A DNA stretch of 64,000 bases from Paramecium tetraurelia (lineage: Eukaryota > Ciliophora > Oligohymenophorea > Peniculida > Parameciidae). A program made the position numbers and the translations under genes. The stretch is taken from the NCBI RefSeq assembly GCF_000165425.1, contig NW_001799400.1, positions 399,636 through 463,635 of the forward strand, given 5' to 3'. A model generated the notes under the pieces. It was not told the DNA's origin. It saw only the letters and a program-made list of their open reading frames with translations, and did not search any database. Shown in pieces: positions 1 through 9,719 of this stretch (positions within the stretch are counted from its first letter, which is position 1; every line of letters starts with the position of its first letter).

Positions 1-425
1 ATAAAATTCTATTTTGAATATAATTTTCTATTTAAACAGCATTAGAATTCAATATCATAATTTCTTTTTATTATATTTCATATTTATCCCCCTATTTCAT
101 CCCCAATTTTTTCTAATGACTTTTTTAAAATGATATTCTGAATCACATTCCATCTTTTTAATTTACCCAATTGTATTTCTGAATCCATCCCCAATAACAT
201 CTCTTATTTTATATCATGTTTATTCAGTTATATCACCTAAATTAATTATAAAATAGTTTATGATATATTTGATGAAATACATATGATAAAATAGGGGATG
301 AAATAAAATGTGATGAAATAGTAATGAAAGAAAGGTGATAAACTAGGGGAAAATGCGAAATTAATTACAAATAAAATAGGTGATGAAAAATTTGAAGAAT
401 GTCTATTCTATCTTTTGAGGATATT
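1..425. other. Non-coding flank with short inverted repeats
   Basis: I see no gene here. The stretch contains variants of GATGAAATA around 270-330 and the inverted counterpart (CCTATTTCATCCCC near 91-105 against GGGGATGAAATA near 295-306), an inverted repeat of about 12 bp. Nothing else is supported. Confidence 0.4.
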
Positions 426-1157
426 CACTATGGGGGATACTTAAAATGCATTAAGAATTTTAATGAAACTTTGGCTATCAATCCATAATATGTGTAAACT
501 TTACATGGCATAGATATAATGGAATCATTTCTTAAAGGTCGAATCCTATTTACAATAGATTATTTTATCAATACAGGATACGGATTAATTTGAATAGGCA
601 ATAAAATACTATGACACAGTTTTCAGTATTAATCCTCAATTTTAAAATTCTTTATATCAATCAAAGGGGTGTTTAAATCAATTTTTTCAAGGTCAATATG
701 CTTATTCCATATGGATCAATATGAATAGGCTATTGCAATATATCGTTACAAGGTTGATGGCCATCAGTCGTTAAAATTTTGATGTCTAACATTTCTCAAA
801 AGTACAATGCTTAGTAATTTTTGATCAAGATCAAGAGAAAATTAAATGCTGTGATATTGCACAGCCTTAACATGCTCTTGTCATNNNNNNNNNNNNNNNN
901 NNNNNNNNNNNNNNNNNNNNNNNNNNNNNNNNNNNNNNNNNNNNNNNNNNNNNNNNNNNNNNNNNNNNNNNNNNNNNNNNNNNNNNNNNNNNNNNNNNNN
1001 NNNNNNNNNNNNNNNNNNNNNNNNNNNNNNNNNNGGTCAATATGAAGAGGCGATTTAATGCTTTGAAAACACTTTGAATATTTATGACTTTTTTATTTTT
1101 TTAGCTAATAAATTGATCAATATTTTTATAATTAAACTATTCGGTTAAAAAAAATGA
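426..1157 (+). pseudogene. Tetratricopeptide-repeat (TPR) gene fragment, interrupted by an assembly gap
   Basis: Several TPR signatures can be read on the plus strand: KCIKNFNETLAINPQ at 450-488, QFEQAIKYYDTVFSINPQ near 586-640, QYEQAIAIY at 717-745 and GQYEEAIQCFENTLNIYD at 1035-1088, followed by TGA at 1155-1157. The first and second could be joined by a 22-nt intron (492-513), but the repeat at 717 is in another frame with no obvious intron, and 885-1034 is N. TPR arrays are protein-binding helical scaffolds and are abundant in Paramecium. I cannot tell a decayed copy from a gene damaged by the gap; decay looks more likely. Confidence 0.55.
885..1034. other. Assembly gap (150 N)
   Basis: A run of 150 N lies inside the TPR gene. 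TPR arrays are internally repetitive, which may be why assembly failed here. Confidence 0.99.
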
Positions 1158-1702
1158 ACGATGAATCACCTAATAGATCAAAAAGCATTGAAATCAATCT
1201 AACAAAGATGTTAGATCGAATGAAAAACAATTCATTTCATATGTAGAAAGTATGTGTTGGTGATTTAATCAATAAAAGTCAAACTCATGTAATTGCTAAA
1301 CCAATAAGGCAATAAATGACTCCGACACCTGAAGAAAAAGAGAATAAAGAACTTACATTTAAACCATAAATTAATGTATTATTATATTCTAAGAAGAAAT
1401 ATCCCAATTATTTAAATCAAACATCCTTTTTAGAGAGAAATGAATAATGGCAAAAAAATAAATTACAAAAGCAATAAGAAACAAGCAAAACTTATTTAGA
1501 GGAAAAAGAAAAGATTATCAATAAAGAGTGCTCTTTTAAACCCAAAATCACTCCTCATCAATCTGCCAGACTACCAAGGCAGTAGAAACAATAACCTCAA
1601 CCAAGCACAAATTCTATCAAGTAATAACCAGTAATACCCAATATAACAATGTAAGCCTTGTAATATGAACTAAGAAAATAGTTGCATGGGTTATAATTAT
1701 GA
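1154..1702 (+). CDS. Hypothetical FKP-repeat protein (182 aa)
   Basis: Single open frame, no intron needed. The protein is basic and Lys/Gln-rich and contains two spaced blocks of the type ELTFKPQIN and ECSFKPKIT, separated by a predicted helical stretch (FLERNEQWQKNKLQKQQE). This FKP-x-I spacing recurs in many uncharacterised ciliate and apicomplexan proteins, but I know no assigned function. Its start codon overlaps the TGA of the preceding TPR frame (ATGA, 1154-1157), so either the start is internal to the upstream transcript or the two once belonged together. Existence likely, function unknown. Confidence 0.65.
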
Positions 1703-2718
1703 GAAAGATTAATTAATTATAAATTTTCATTTTATTGTTTATGACTGAACAACATTATAACTAATAATATAACATAATTATCTATAAATTGTAAATCTAT
1801 TATTGAGTTAGTTTCAATTAATATTGAGTCTCTATTTCAATATTCTAAATAATTATATAAAAAAACAAGATATAAGTTATTTAGCATAAAAAATGGAATA
1901 ATTTGGAAATTATATGAAATTAGTTGAATATTATTACGCAATACTTGATATATTATTATGAAATGCCTCCTTTTAATAACTCATTTAAAATCTATTTTAA
2001 TAATAAATTATTTTGAGTTTGAAGTAGTGGTTTTGATAAGTTTAAAGTATTATTATTATTATTATTATTTTGTTAAGATCTATTTCTTTTTGATTTACCA
2101 AGAAATATTTTTTTTATTAATATTTTATCACTACAAATTAATGTAATTTTAAATAAGATTAAAGTAAAAGTTTTAATAATTAAAATATTCATTATATCAG
2201 AAGCTGAAATACTTTATCAGATTTACTGTTTTATAGTTTTATTAGAATTATTGTAAAGATTAAATTTCTCATTCTAAACACATTTACAATACCCTTCTTT
2301 TTTGATACTAATAATTTAGAAATTCTTAATTTTATTACATTGATTCTATTCTTTATTTCTAAATGTTTACTATAATAATCATTATCTTCATAAATTAATT
2401 CCAATTAAATACAATCAAAGTTAAAGTCAAGACAACATAAACTATTTTAATAATTCTTACTGATTGAAGGTATTCTTTAAAACAACTCTCTAATAACTAT
2501 TTTAATCAAATCAGAAGGGCTCTGTTACATTAAATAAAAAAATCACGCAATTCTCTTCTAAGAAATTTCCATTCTATATTTCTTCGAAATTCTTTTTATT
2601 TTCTTATGTTAAGATGTTTAATCATATTAATTGAGCTTATAAGGTTTGAGAATAGCTTAAAATAGAACTTTTGAGTTGCAATAAAAGAATTTATATGAGC
2701 ATTATAAAATTAATTAAT
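1703..2718. other. Intergenic, no gene seen
   Basis: About 1 kb of very A+T-rich sequence with only short low-complexity frames (for example a Tyr-run from TATTATTATT at 2048-2070). This is unusually long for a region of otherwise very short spacers. Confidence 0.4.
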
Positions 2719-3053
2719 TCATTTTTTTTCTTTTTCCAAACATTATAATAAGTCATTATATAAGTAGTTAATGGCATATTTAATTTGTTCTTCATCAGAT
2801 TCTCTATCATCATCAGATTTCTTCATTTATTATAAACTTATATTTACATGTTTTTATAGGATAGATTAGTATTCTTAAGGAATATTTAAATCTTTGTCAT
2901 CATAGCAGATAAATTACCTTTAAGATTTGTGTTTTTTCAAATTAATCATTGTCTTCATATTACTATGATCAATACCTGTTTAGGTTTCTTATGGATTGGT
3001 CCTCTTCTTCTAATTGGTGTTTATGCTGCACTAGGAAATGGGTACTCGCTCAT
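2719..3053 (-). CDS. Small hypothetical protein (103 aa), one intron
   Basis: Starts at 3053 with MSEYPFPSAAQTPIRRRGPI. A 23-nt intron (2953-2975, GTATTG...GAAG) is required because reading through meets TGA. The second exon ends in a charged segment (KKSDDDRESDEEQIKYAIN) before TGA at 2719. The N-terminus is Pro/Arg-rich and the C-terminus acidic and helical; no known domain. The clean splice and the use of TAA as Gln in both exons support a real gene. Confidence 0.65.
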
Positions 3054-4330
3054 AGATACATTCTATTTTATAGTGTATAAATAATATATATATAGGAAGA
3101 GATATTTATGAGAATTTTGTGGTGAATACCTCTTAACAAGTGACAGACAAGTCTTCTCTCTGTTTTTGTCTATCAGAATTCCTAGTTTTCATTTTATTAA
3201 ATATTTTATTCTATAGATCACTATTATAGTTTGTACAACAATCATAATAATAATATTAAATATTCATTTTACATTGTTTTGTAAAAAATATCCTTTTTCT
3301 TATTCTATTCATTAACTTATTTTTGTTTACCTGCTAATAAAAAAACAATGCATAGATGTATTCAAATGCATTTCTCTATGCAGACAATGAAAACCTTTAA
3401 TAGAACAATTAGTATGAAAAAATTATCCAATTATTTAATATAAAATAAATTATATTTCTAAAATAGAATATCAATAAACAAACATAATTCCAATTAGGAA
3501 ATTCAATTATCATCATCATGATGGAAATGGGAAATTCTTCTGCTAAACCATATATATCATTTAAAAATCTTGTATTTAAAATATTTATTTTTTATAAAAC
3601 ACATAATTCTTTATTTTAAGGTAGAAATTCAAAGGACCTAAATTAGTGAATTCTAGTGTAATATATAATTAGTGAAAATAATTACAATTATTTAACAGAC
3701 TCACTATTAGAAAAATTTGGATCATATTCATTAGTTTTTAAATATCAGATCTAATTTCTTATTATGCAGCTCTATTTTTAGTTCTTTCATGATTTAATAA
3801 AATAAGTAGAATTCCATGTTGGTTCTTTCCTTCTTTTCATTTCCTCCTCATTTTTCTCTCAAGAGTTTAATGTTTGCAATTGGAGATGGTGCCTATAATC
3901 AATTTGAAACGATCTACTGATAATTTAGACGTCATTATTTCTTAAAAGCCTCTCAATTCCTTATGAAGTTTTTATTTCAATAATATCAATGAAATATTGT
4001 CTTATTATTCTAATTATTCTTTCTTAAAGCGATATTCATGTGTAAATTTAATATGCATATTGTTTTTCTCTATTTCTTTTTACAGTTTCTACTTTATTTT
4101 AAAGAGGTTGAGAAGTGATATTTAATATAATTATTGTTAAAATTTATTAAATTCAGACAGTTTATATGAAATGACATATGTTAATACTTTTTTATACTCC
4201 TTTTTTCAAATCCATAGAATGGAATTATATAAAAATTAATCAACACTGTTGAGAACACCTAACTTCCATGTTAAATTTATGATTAACAAACCTATTAATA
4301 TTTTTTCAGTAAAATAAAATTTTTGGGGAT
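3054..4330. other. Long spacer with broken frames, no gene resolved
   Basis: No continuous gene can be built on either strand. Some plus-strand pieces look hydrophobic and coding-like (around 3730-3960) but are broken by TGA with no intron solution I can find. Contains short A+T runs and TAATATTAAATATT-type sequence. Confidence 0.35.
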
Positions 4331-5125
4331 ATGAGAACATCCGTTGTTTTTATTATATTATTATTGGCTTTAGCAACCACAAAAAGAGTTGAAACACACA
4401 AGAAGGCTGAGACAAAGTATATTCAAGTAACAATATATTATATATAATCAACAGAAAGATGTGAAATAAAATGAAGAATTGTCTTATGGAACTTCCTTAT
4501 TAACCCCAGAGGAATAAAAGAAAGCAGATGATGCTAAAAAGGCAGAAGAAGCAAAGAAGGCTGAAGAAGCAAAGAAAGCAGAAGAGGCAAAGAAAGCTGA
4601 AGAAGCAAAGAAAGCTGAAGAGGCTAAGAAAGCTGAAGAAGCCAAGAAAGCTGAAGAGGCAAAGAAGACTGAAGAAGCCAAGAAAGCTGAAGAAGCAAAG
4701 AAGGCTGAAGAGGCTAAGAAAGCTGAAGAAGCCAAAAAGGCAGAAGATGCTAAGAAAGCTGAAGAAGCAAAAAAGGCTGAAGATGCCAAGAAGGCTGAGG
4801 AAGCTAAGAAAAAGGAGGAAGAATTAAAAAAAAAATAAGAAGGAAAAACTCAGGGCACTAATAATGGAAATAATGGAGAGGAAGATGAGAAAGAGAGAAA
4901 CAAAAGAGCTGAATATCAAGAATGTATCAAGGATGTATGTGCATAATATTTTAAAGATTGCAACGAAGAGTGTATTGACAGATTAAAAGGCTGTAAATAG
5001 AAGGCTATAAATGAGGGACTTGATGCTGTAAAATATGGTTTTAATTGTAGTATAATCAATGTGTAAAAAATAACGAAAAGGCCAATTCTTTAATAAAATG
5101 CATTAAGAGTAATTGTTAAGAGTGA
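4331..5125 (+). CDS. Secreted KKAEEA-repeat coiled-coil protein with Cys-rich tail (247 aa)
   Basis: Starts MRTSVVFIILLLALATTKRV, a clear signal peptide, so it should enter the secretory pathway. Two introns restore frame: 4427-4454 (28 nt) and 5028-5050 (23 nt). Residues about 55-150 are tandem copies of the hexapeptide KKAEEA (18-nt unit, with K-T, K-D and A/D variants), expected to form one long highly charged helix. A Gly/Asn linker (GTNNGNNGEEDEKE) leads to a Cys-containing tail (ECIKDVC, CNEECI, GCKQ, NQCVKN, LIKCIKSNC) with regular helical Cys spacing, presumably disulphide-bonded. It could be a secretory-granule or surface component; no family assigned. Confidence 0.8.
4540..4815 (+). 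repeat. 18-bp coding tandem repeat (KKAEEA)
   Basis: About 15 near-identical 18-bp units of the form GCN-AAG-AAR-GCT-GAA-GAR run through the middle of the secreted coiled-coil gene. Units differ mainly at third positions, so the peptide is conserved more than the DNA, pointing to selection on the helix. The array is long enough to be prone to copy-number change. Confidence 0.9.
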
Positions 5126-5337
5126 AATTATCATAAAATAATATTTACATTTAGTATCTTTTTAAAATTATTCACATAATTGATTATGAAGTTTTATTAA
5201 TAAGGATTATTTCTTTTTATTAATATTTTCTTTAGACTTATAAATTACAAAATTTAAGTTTTGAATATATATAGAGAGAATGATATTCTACATTACGATA
5301 AGTTAGATGATAATGAAATTATTGTATAATTATAAAA

Positions 5338-6836
5338 TCATTAACTTACTAATCCAGCTGGCATAGAACTTGTGATTGTTGCTAAGGGTTAGAAGCCAAG
5401 CTCTTCTGGTGGAATACCAAATTCCACTAATTTTGCCTCATAGACTCTAATTGAATCATTGTATGCTTTAGTAGCATGATGAATCGAATATCTAAGGTTC
5501 TTGACTAATTAGTTTTTAGCTCTAAAAATAATAATATTATTAATTACTCAATAGATTCTTTGATTTTGATTGTTAATTATTAGTACATTTAGGGATCCAT
5601 ATTGGTTCTTTCTACTATAGTCTTTAATTAAACTTCCTAATAATTATTTCAAAGTATTTACTTTCTCTTCCAATCCGTCTTACATATTTTGTAATTATTA
5701 ACCTAATACATTATTTTATAAATCTGTATGTTTTTTAACTTCCATAGCAATTCTTTCAAATTTTTCTTCCAATTCTTATTTTTCACGTAGTAATTTGTCA
5801 TACTTAAAATTTAAATCATTGCTATTATGTTTTAATTCTGCATATTTCTCTGTTAAAGTAGTGTTTTTTGACTGTAAATTTTGTAGTGACATTTTATGCT
5901 AAAATAATAATGGGGAATATTACCTTAGAAAATTATTTAAGAGCATTTTTTAATATATCTCTTTCTTCAGTAGCTTATTTCAAGGGGATTCGAATATTAT
6001 TGTTGGCGGCCTTCATGTCAGCTATGATTTTGCTATTTTTTTATAATTTGGCATTGATGCTAGCTATTTCTTCCTTTTAATTTTTAATCAGTTCTAAATT
6101 CTCTCTAGTGATAGTATTATAATATTGTTTAAGTTCAGCAAAGGCTGTTTCATGATTATTAATCAACTCGTTGATGTGTAGATTCTTTCTTTCTTCAAGT
6201 TCGTGGATTTCTACTTTTAATCTTAGTTCTAATTCTTCTTTAAGTTTTTGAAGTCTCATTTTATATTTCTCTTCCATATTTTGTAAAGTTTCATCAAAAA
6301 CTTGTTTTGATTTATCAAGTGTTTTTTTATTGTTTTTTTCTTCCTTTTCAATAGCATGAATATATGAATTTTCATATTCCTCTTATAATTTTTTTAAATG
6401 TGTTTTTTATCTTTTCTATTCATCACTTCTCTTAGAAAAATGATCGTTTTCTAAATTATGCGCTTCCTTTCCATCTTTTTCGATTTCATCATTTGCTTTT
6501 TCTTATTCATACTCAAGATGTTTAACCTATCCTGATTGATAGTTATACTTTTTATAAATAGCTTTTTAATTGGATTCTATGAGTCTCCTCTAATTATTCG
6601 GCTTCAGTTTCTTTGTTCACTATTTTAATATTCAGCTCTTAGATTTCTTATAAGCAATTTGAGAAAAAATTTTGAACCATATCACGATCCATTTGGATAT
6701 AATTTCTTTTTTGCTTTAATTCAGTTAACTTATCTCTGAATATTTGTAAATTCTATGTAAGCTCTTAAGCAGTCATCTTAGTAAATTCATCTTCTGGTTC
6801 TTGTGGTGCTTTCTTAGGTTTCGGCTTAGGAGGCAT
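5338..6836 (-). CDS. DRC4: Dynein regulatory complex subunit 4 (GAS8/DRC4), 466 aa
   Basis: Coiled-coil core of the nexin-dynein regulatory complex, which links axonemal doublets and regulates dynein. It starts MPPKPKPKKAPQEPEDEFTK, like the basic Pro/Lys N-terminus of the family. The hallmark segment VEIHELEERKNLHINELINN (family consensus EIHEVEERKN) lies near residue 210. The conserved end reads RVYEAKLVEFGIPPEELGF then MPAGLV, matching GAS8 proteins. Four introns are needed: 6527-6548 (22 nt), 5899-5923 (25), 5637-5661 (25) and 5522-5547 (26); the third restores the conserved LKTIVERTNMDPQ block. Length matches the family (about 470-480 aa). No truncation. Divergent from the RING gene at 7166. 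Confidence 0.95.
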
Positions 6837-7165
6837 TAAGAATAATTAAATAAATATATAATTTATAAAATTTGTAATTGAGTATTATATCATTTGATAA
6901 ATAGGTAACGTTTTACCAGTACCTTACTTATTTAATTGATTTCTTAATAATATTTTTATGTTGTTCATCATCTAAATAGTTTTAAAAATAATTATGAGTA
7001 ATAAATCAAACATAGTAATCTAAAGGTTAAAATGAACTCATAGGAGTACATCTATTATGTTATGAGATTATGTTTGATTCGACATTAATTATCTACATAA
7101 AATCAGGAAAATAATAAAATGATCATCATAAATAAACTTTAAAAAAAAATAAATTTTCTATTTTT
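6837..7165. promoter_or_regulatory. Divergent intergenic region (DRC4 / RING gene)
   Basis: 329 bp separate the divergent starts of DRC4 (minus) and the RING-like gene (plus), so it must hold both promoters. It is A+T-rich with a Poly-A run next to the plus start; no specific motif is recognisable. Confidence 0.4.
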
Positions 7166-7924
7166 ATGAACCCAATTTGCTCAAATGGCTATGATTACAA
7201 TAATTTCAAAACAAACAATGGATATCCCTAAATATTAACAAATCATATATCTCCAATAAAGAATATCTTAGCACCAAGCAGATAGGAAATATTAATAGAT
7301 ATTCTACAAAGCAAGTTTAATGGATTCATTAAAGATGTTGAGCTAGCCAAATAAAAAATTATCAAGGTTATTAAAGACTGTTCAGAAAATAATATATTTA
7401 CTATACAAGACAAACCAATTAATTTTGATGACTACATGAATTTTATAGAAATCAACACCAAAAGCTATATAAATGAGATTAAAAATCATCACAAACTGAC
7501 TATAAACTTAATAACCTAGGAGAGCTCTGAAATAACACATTAATCATCATCTTTTGATATGTAACAAATGTGTGATAAATGCTAAGTGATGGTTGAAAAA
7601 GACTTAGTTTAGTTGGATTGCTTTCATTGTTATCATTAAAAATGTGTAGGGGATTATATCAAAATATAGATTAACAATAATTGCAAAACATTGAGATGCC
7701 TTAATTGTCAATAAAAAATAAAAAGCTCAATTCTCAGAAAATTTGTTCCATTTTAGTAAATAGATAAAATGTTTAAAGAATAATTAAAATCAATAAAAAA
7801 TAGTTTCTTACCAAATCAAATCTTTAGCTGCAAGAAGCCTGGGTGTAATTATTTTTGCATTAGGCTTCATGGAACTAAGGGACCAGTTAGATGTCAAATA
7901 TGCGAAAGCCTTATAAATAACTGA
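7166..7924 (+). CDS. RING/IBR-like zinc-finger protein (252 aa)
   Basis: Intronless frame from ATG at 7166 to TGA at 7922. Residues about 135-190 hold CDKC, CFHCYHQKCVGDY and CLNCQQKI, a Cys/His array of RING type; near the end CKKPGCNYFCIRLHG and CQIC give a second array resembling an IBR/RBR half. The N-terminal 120 residues are helical and without known domain. Likely an E3 ubiquitin ligase or a zinc-binding adaptor acting in the cytosol. Whether it has the catalytic cysteine of RBR ligases cannot be settled by eye. Confidence 0.8.
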
Positions 7925-7948
7925 ATATATATATATAACTAAATCATA

Positions 7949-8887
7949 TCAAGCATTTGTTAATTCAACAGCTAATTCACTTCTTCTATCTATTAACACA
8001 TTAATGTCTAAGACGTTTGCAGCCCTATAATTGAATTGCTACCTCTGTTTATAATACAGAATATAATAAATAGCAATTGGAGATATCATTAGCGTTAGCA
8101 CTTTCATAATAAATATAACAAATATCTATTTAATAATATTAAATTATTACGCTAGTAATAGACGAGGCCTCATAATATGATTTACAATCAGCGATAGTAT
8201 AAGCACTCATATTAGCCCAATAATCCCATCCAAATTGGATAAGACCAGACAACAAGTCACAACCCAAGAATATTTTAATTTCTAAGGCTTGTTCATCCAT
8301 CTTATTCTAATCTTCAGGTTTTAATTCTTGCTTTGATATTTATAATTAATCCAGTGCATAAAATCCAAAACCACTAGCCATCAGAGTCAAAATTACTGTA
8401 GTTCCAGATAAATAAACCAAATCCATTTTCAAACAATAATAGCTTAATATTTATCTAATAAATTACTCATATTCTTCATTTGAAATAATTGCAGTCCAAA
8501 ACCATTCTATAAATACAAACCCGCTTAGGATCTTCAAAACGATTTCTAATTTATCTAAAAAGTCTTTTTCGAATCCTATTTCTGCTAGCAAGGAACATAA
8601 TAAAATTTCATTCAAAATCCTAAGACATCTAATAGTTGAAATAACAAAATCAGATCCTACAGTTTTATTGAAAACTTACCCCAAAAGATGAAATAGGCAC
8701 TAAGCAATATTAATTAACTCATAGATATGCCATAAATAATTTTATTCAATTTCGATAGCAATTTATTACGATCTCTAAATATTATTCGGAATCCATTTAT
8801 TGCCATTATTGAAGATGTAGTGGAGACGGCCACTTCAAGAAAAGCTTCAATGCAGTTTGCACCATCACATTAAAATAGTGTTGCCAT
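7949..8887 (-). CDS. Multi-pass membrane protein, unknown function (296 aa)
   Basis: Starts MATLFQCDGANCIEAFLEVA. Introns 8657-8679 (23 nt) and 8126-8150 (25 nt) restore frame. At least five to six hydrophobic stretches are visible, including MSQLILLSAYFIFWG, LVYLSGTTVILTLMASGFGF and IFVIFIMKVLTLMISPIAIY, with a charged loop (ISKQELKPEDQNKMDEQAL) between. The tail is hydrophilic (VLIDRRSELAVELTN). No family recognised. It converges on the RING gene, whose stop is 25 bp away. Confidence 0.8.
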
Positions 8888-9140
8888 TGTATTTTATTAT
8901 TTTTATAATTCAATAATTACAGAACTATGTAATTTCAAAATTAAAATCCTTAATCCCTCTTAAGCATTGATACTAAAGCTATAATACTCAAAACAATTAA
9001 TATGTAAATTTACTCCATAACTTGAACTTACAACTTTATTTCTTATAAATATCAACTATAGAAAACATTTTGTTTATATTAAAATCAAAACATGAATTTG
9101 GAATTATTTAATTAACTCAAATTATCTATATTAATTTGAC

Positions 9141-9638
9141 ATGGATCTAGATTATTTAGCCAACATGGCGTTAATTTTTGTGTTTTAACAAATCTATTGG
9201 AAATAATAATTTAAAAAACTTGACTCTCCAGTGAGTATTCTTTTTTGTTCTAAAAAGCTCCGAAAAATAAAAACTGTATAAAAATAGATACAATTAAATT
9301 ATATAAAATTGGATTAATTAAAATTGTCTCCATAAACTCAGATGTTTATTTCTTGTTTTATAAAAATGCAAATAAAATAGAATCATCTAGTTGATACTGA
9401 AAATAAAATGATAATCAATTTAATAGTTAATATAAGGAAGACTGTAAATTGGAAATGTAGAAACAAAATAGATACTGGAGATTATTTAATTTCTCTAATG
9501 ATATATTATTTTTTAAATTTAAAAAGAGAGAGAATAAATAACAGACAAGATTTGTCCTAAGTTTATAAATATTAGGCCTACTTGGAACAACAAGATATTC
9601 TAGAAACTAAATAATATGTTAATCAAAGAAGAGAATGA
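9141..9638 (+). CDS. Hypothetical protein (165 aa)
   Basis: Open frame from MDLDYLANMALIFVFQQIYW to TGA at 9636. One N-terminal hydrophobic segment (about residues 5-18) could be a membrane anchor; the rest is basic and Gln-rich. A 27-nt GT...AG stretch inside (GTGAGT...AAAAAG, near 9230) could be an in-frame intron. It lies 81 bp upstream of the PKG gene on the same strand. Many TAA/TAG-Gln codons without TGA argue for coding, but no domain is seen. Confidence 0.5.
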
Positions 9639-9719
9639 CTTTAAGATTATGTGGATTTTGCCAAGTGTTTTATTTAGGAGTAATCATATTGTTTATATTA
9701 ATATATTTATTTATTAAAT

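Noticed and set aside
3700-3960. Piece resembling the GDGxNDxxM hinge of a P4-type ATPase (LKSLMFAIGDGAYNQF near 3866-3913)
   Set aside because: Only seven residues agree, the key Asn-Asp is absent (GDGAYNQF), and flanking frames are broken with no other ATPase motif.
4484-4789. Open frame opposite the KKAEEA repeat (Ala/Ser/Phe repeats)
   Set aside because: Antisense shadow of an 18-bp coding repeat; it has no independent support.
5868-6080. Plus-strand frame of 70 codons
   Set aside because: Lies wholly inside DRC4 on the other strand, spanning one of its introns.
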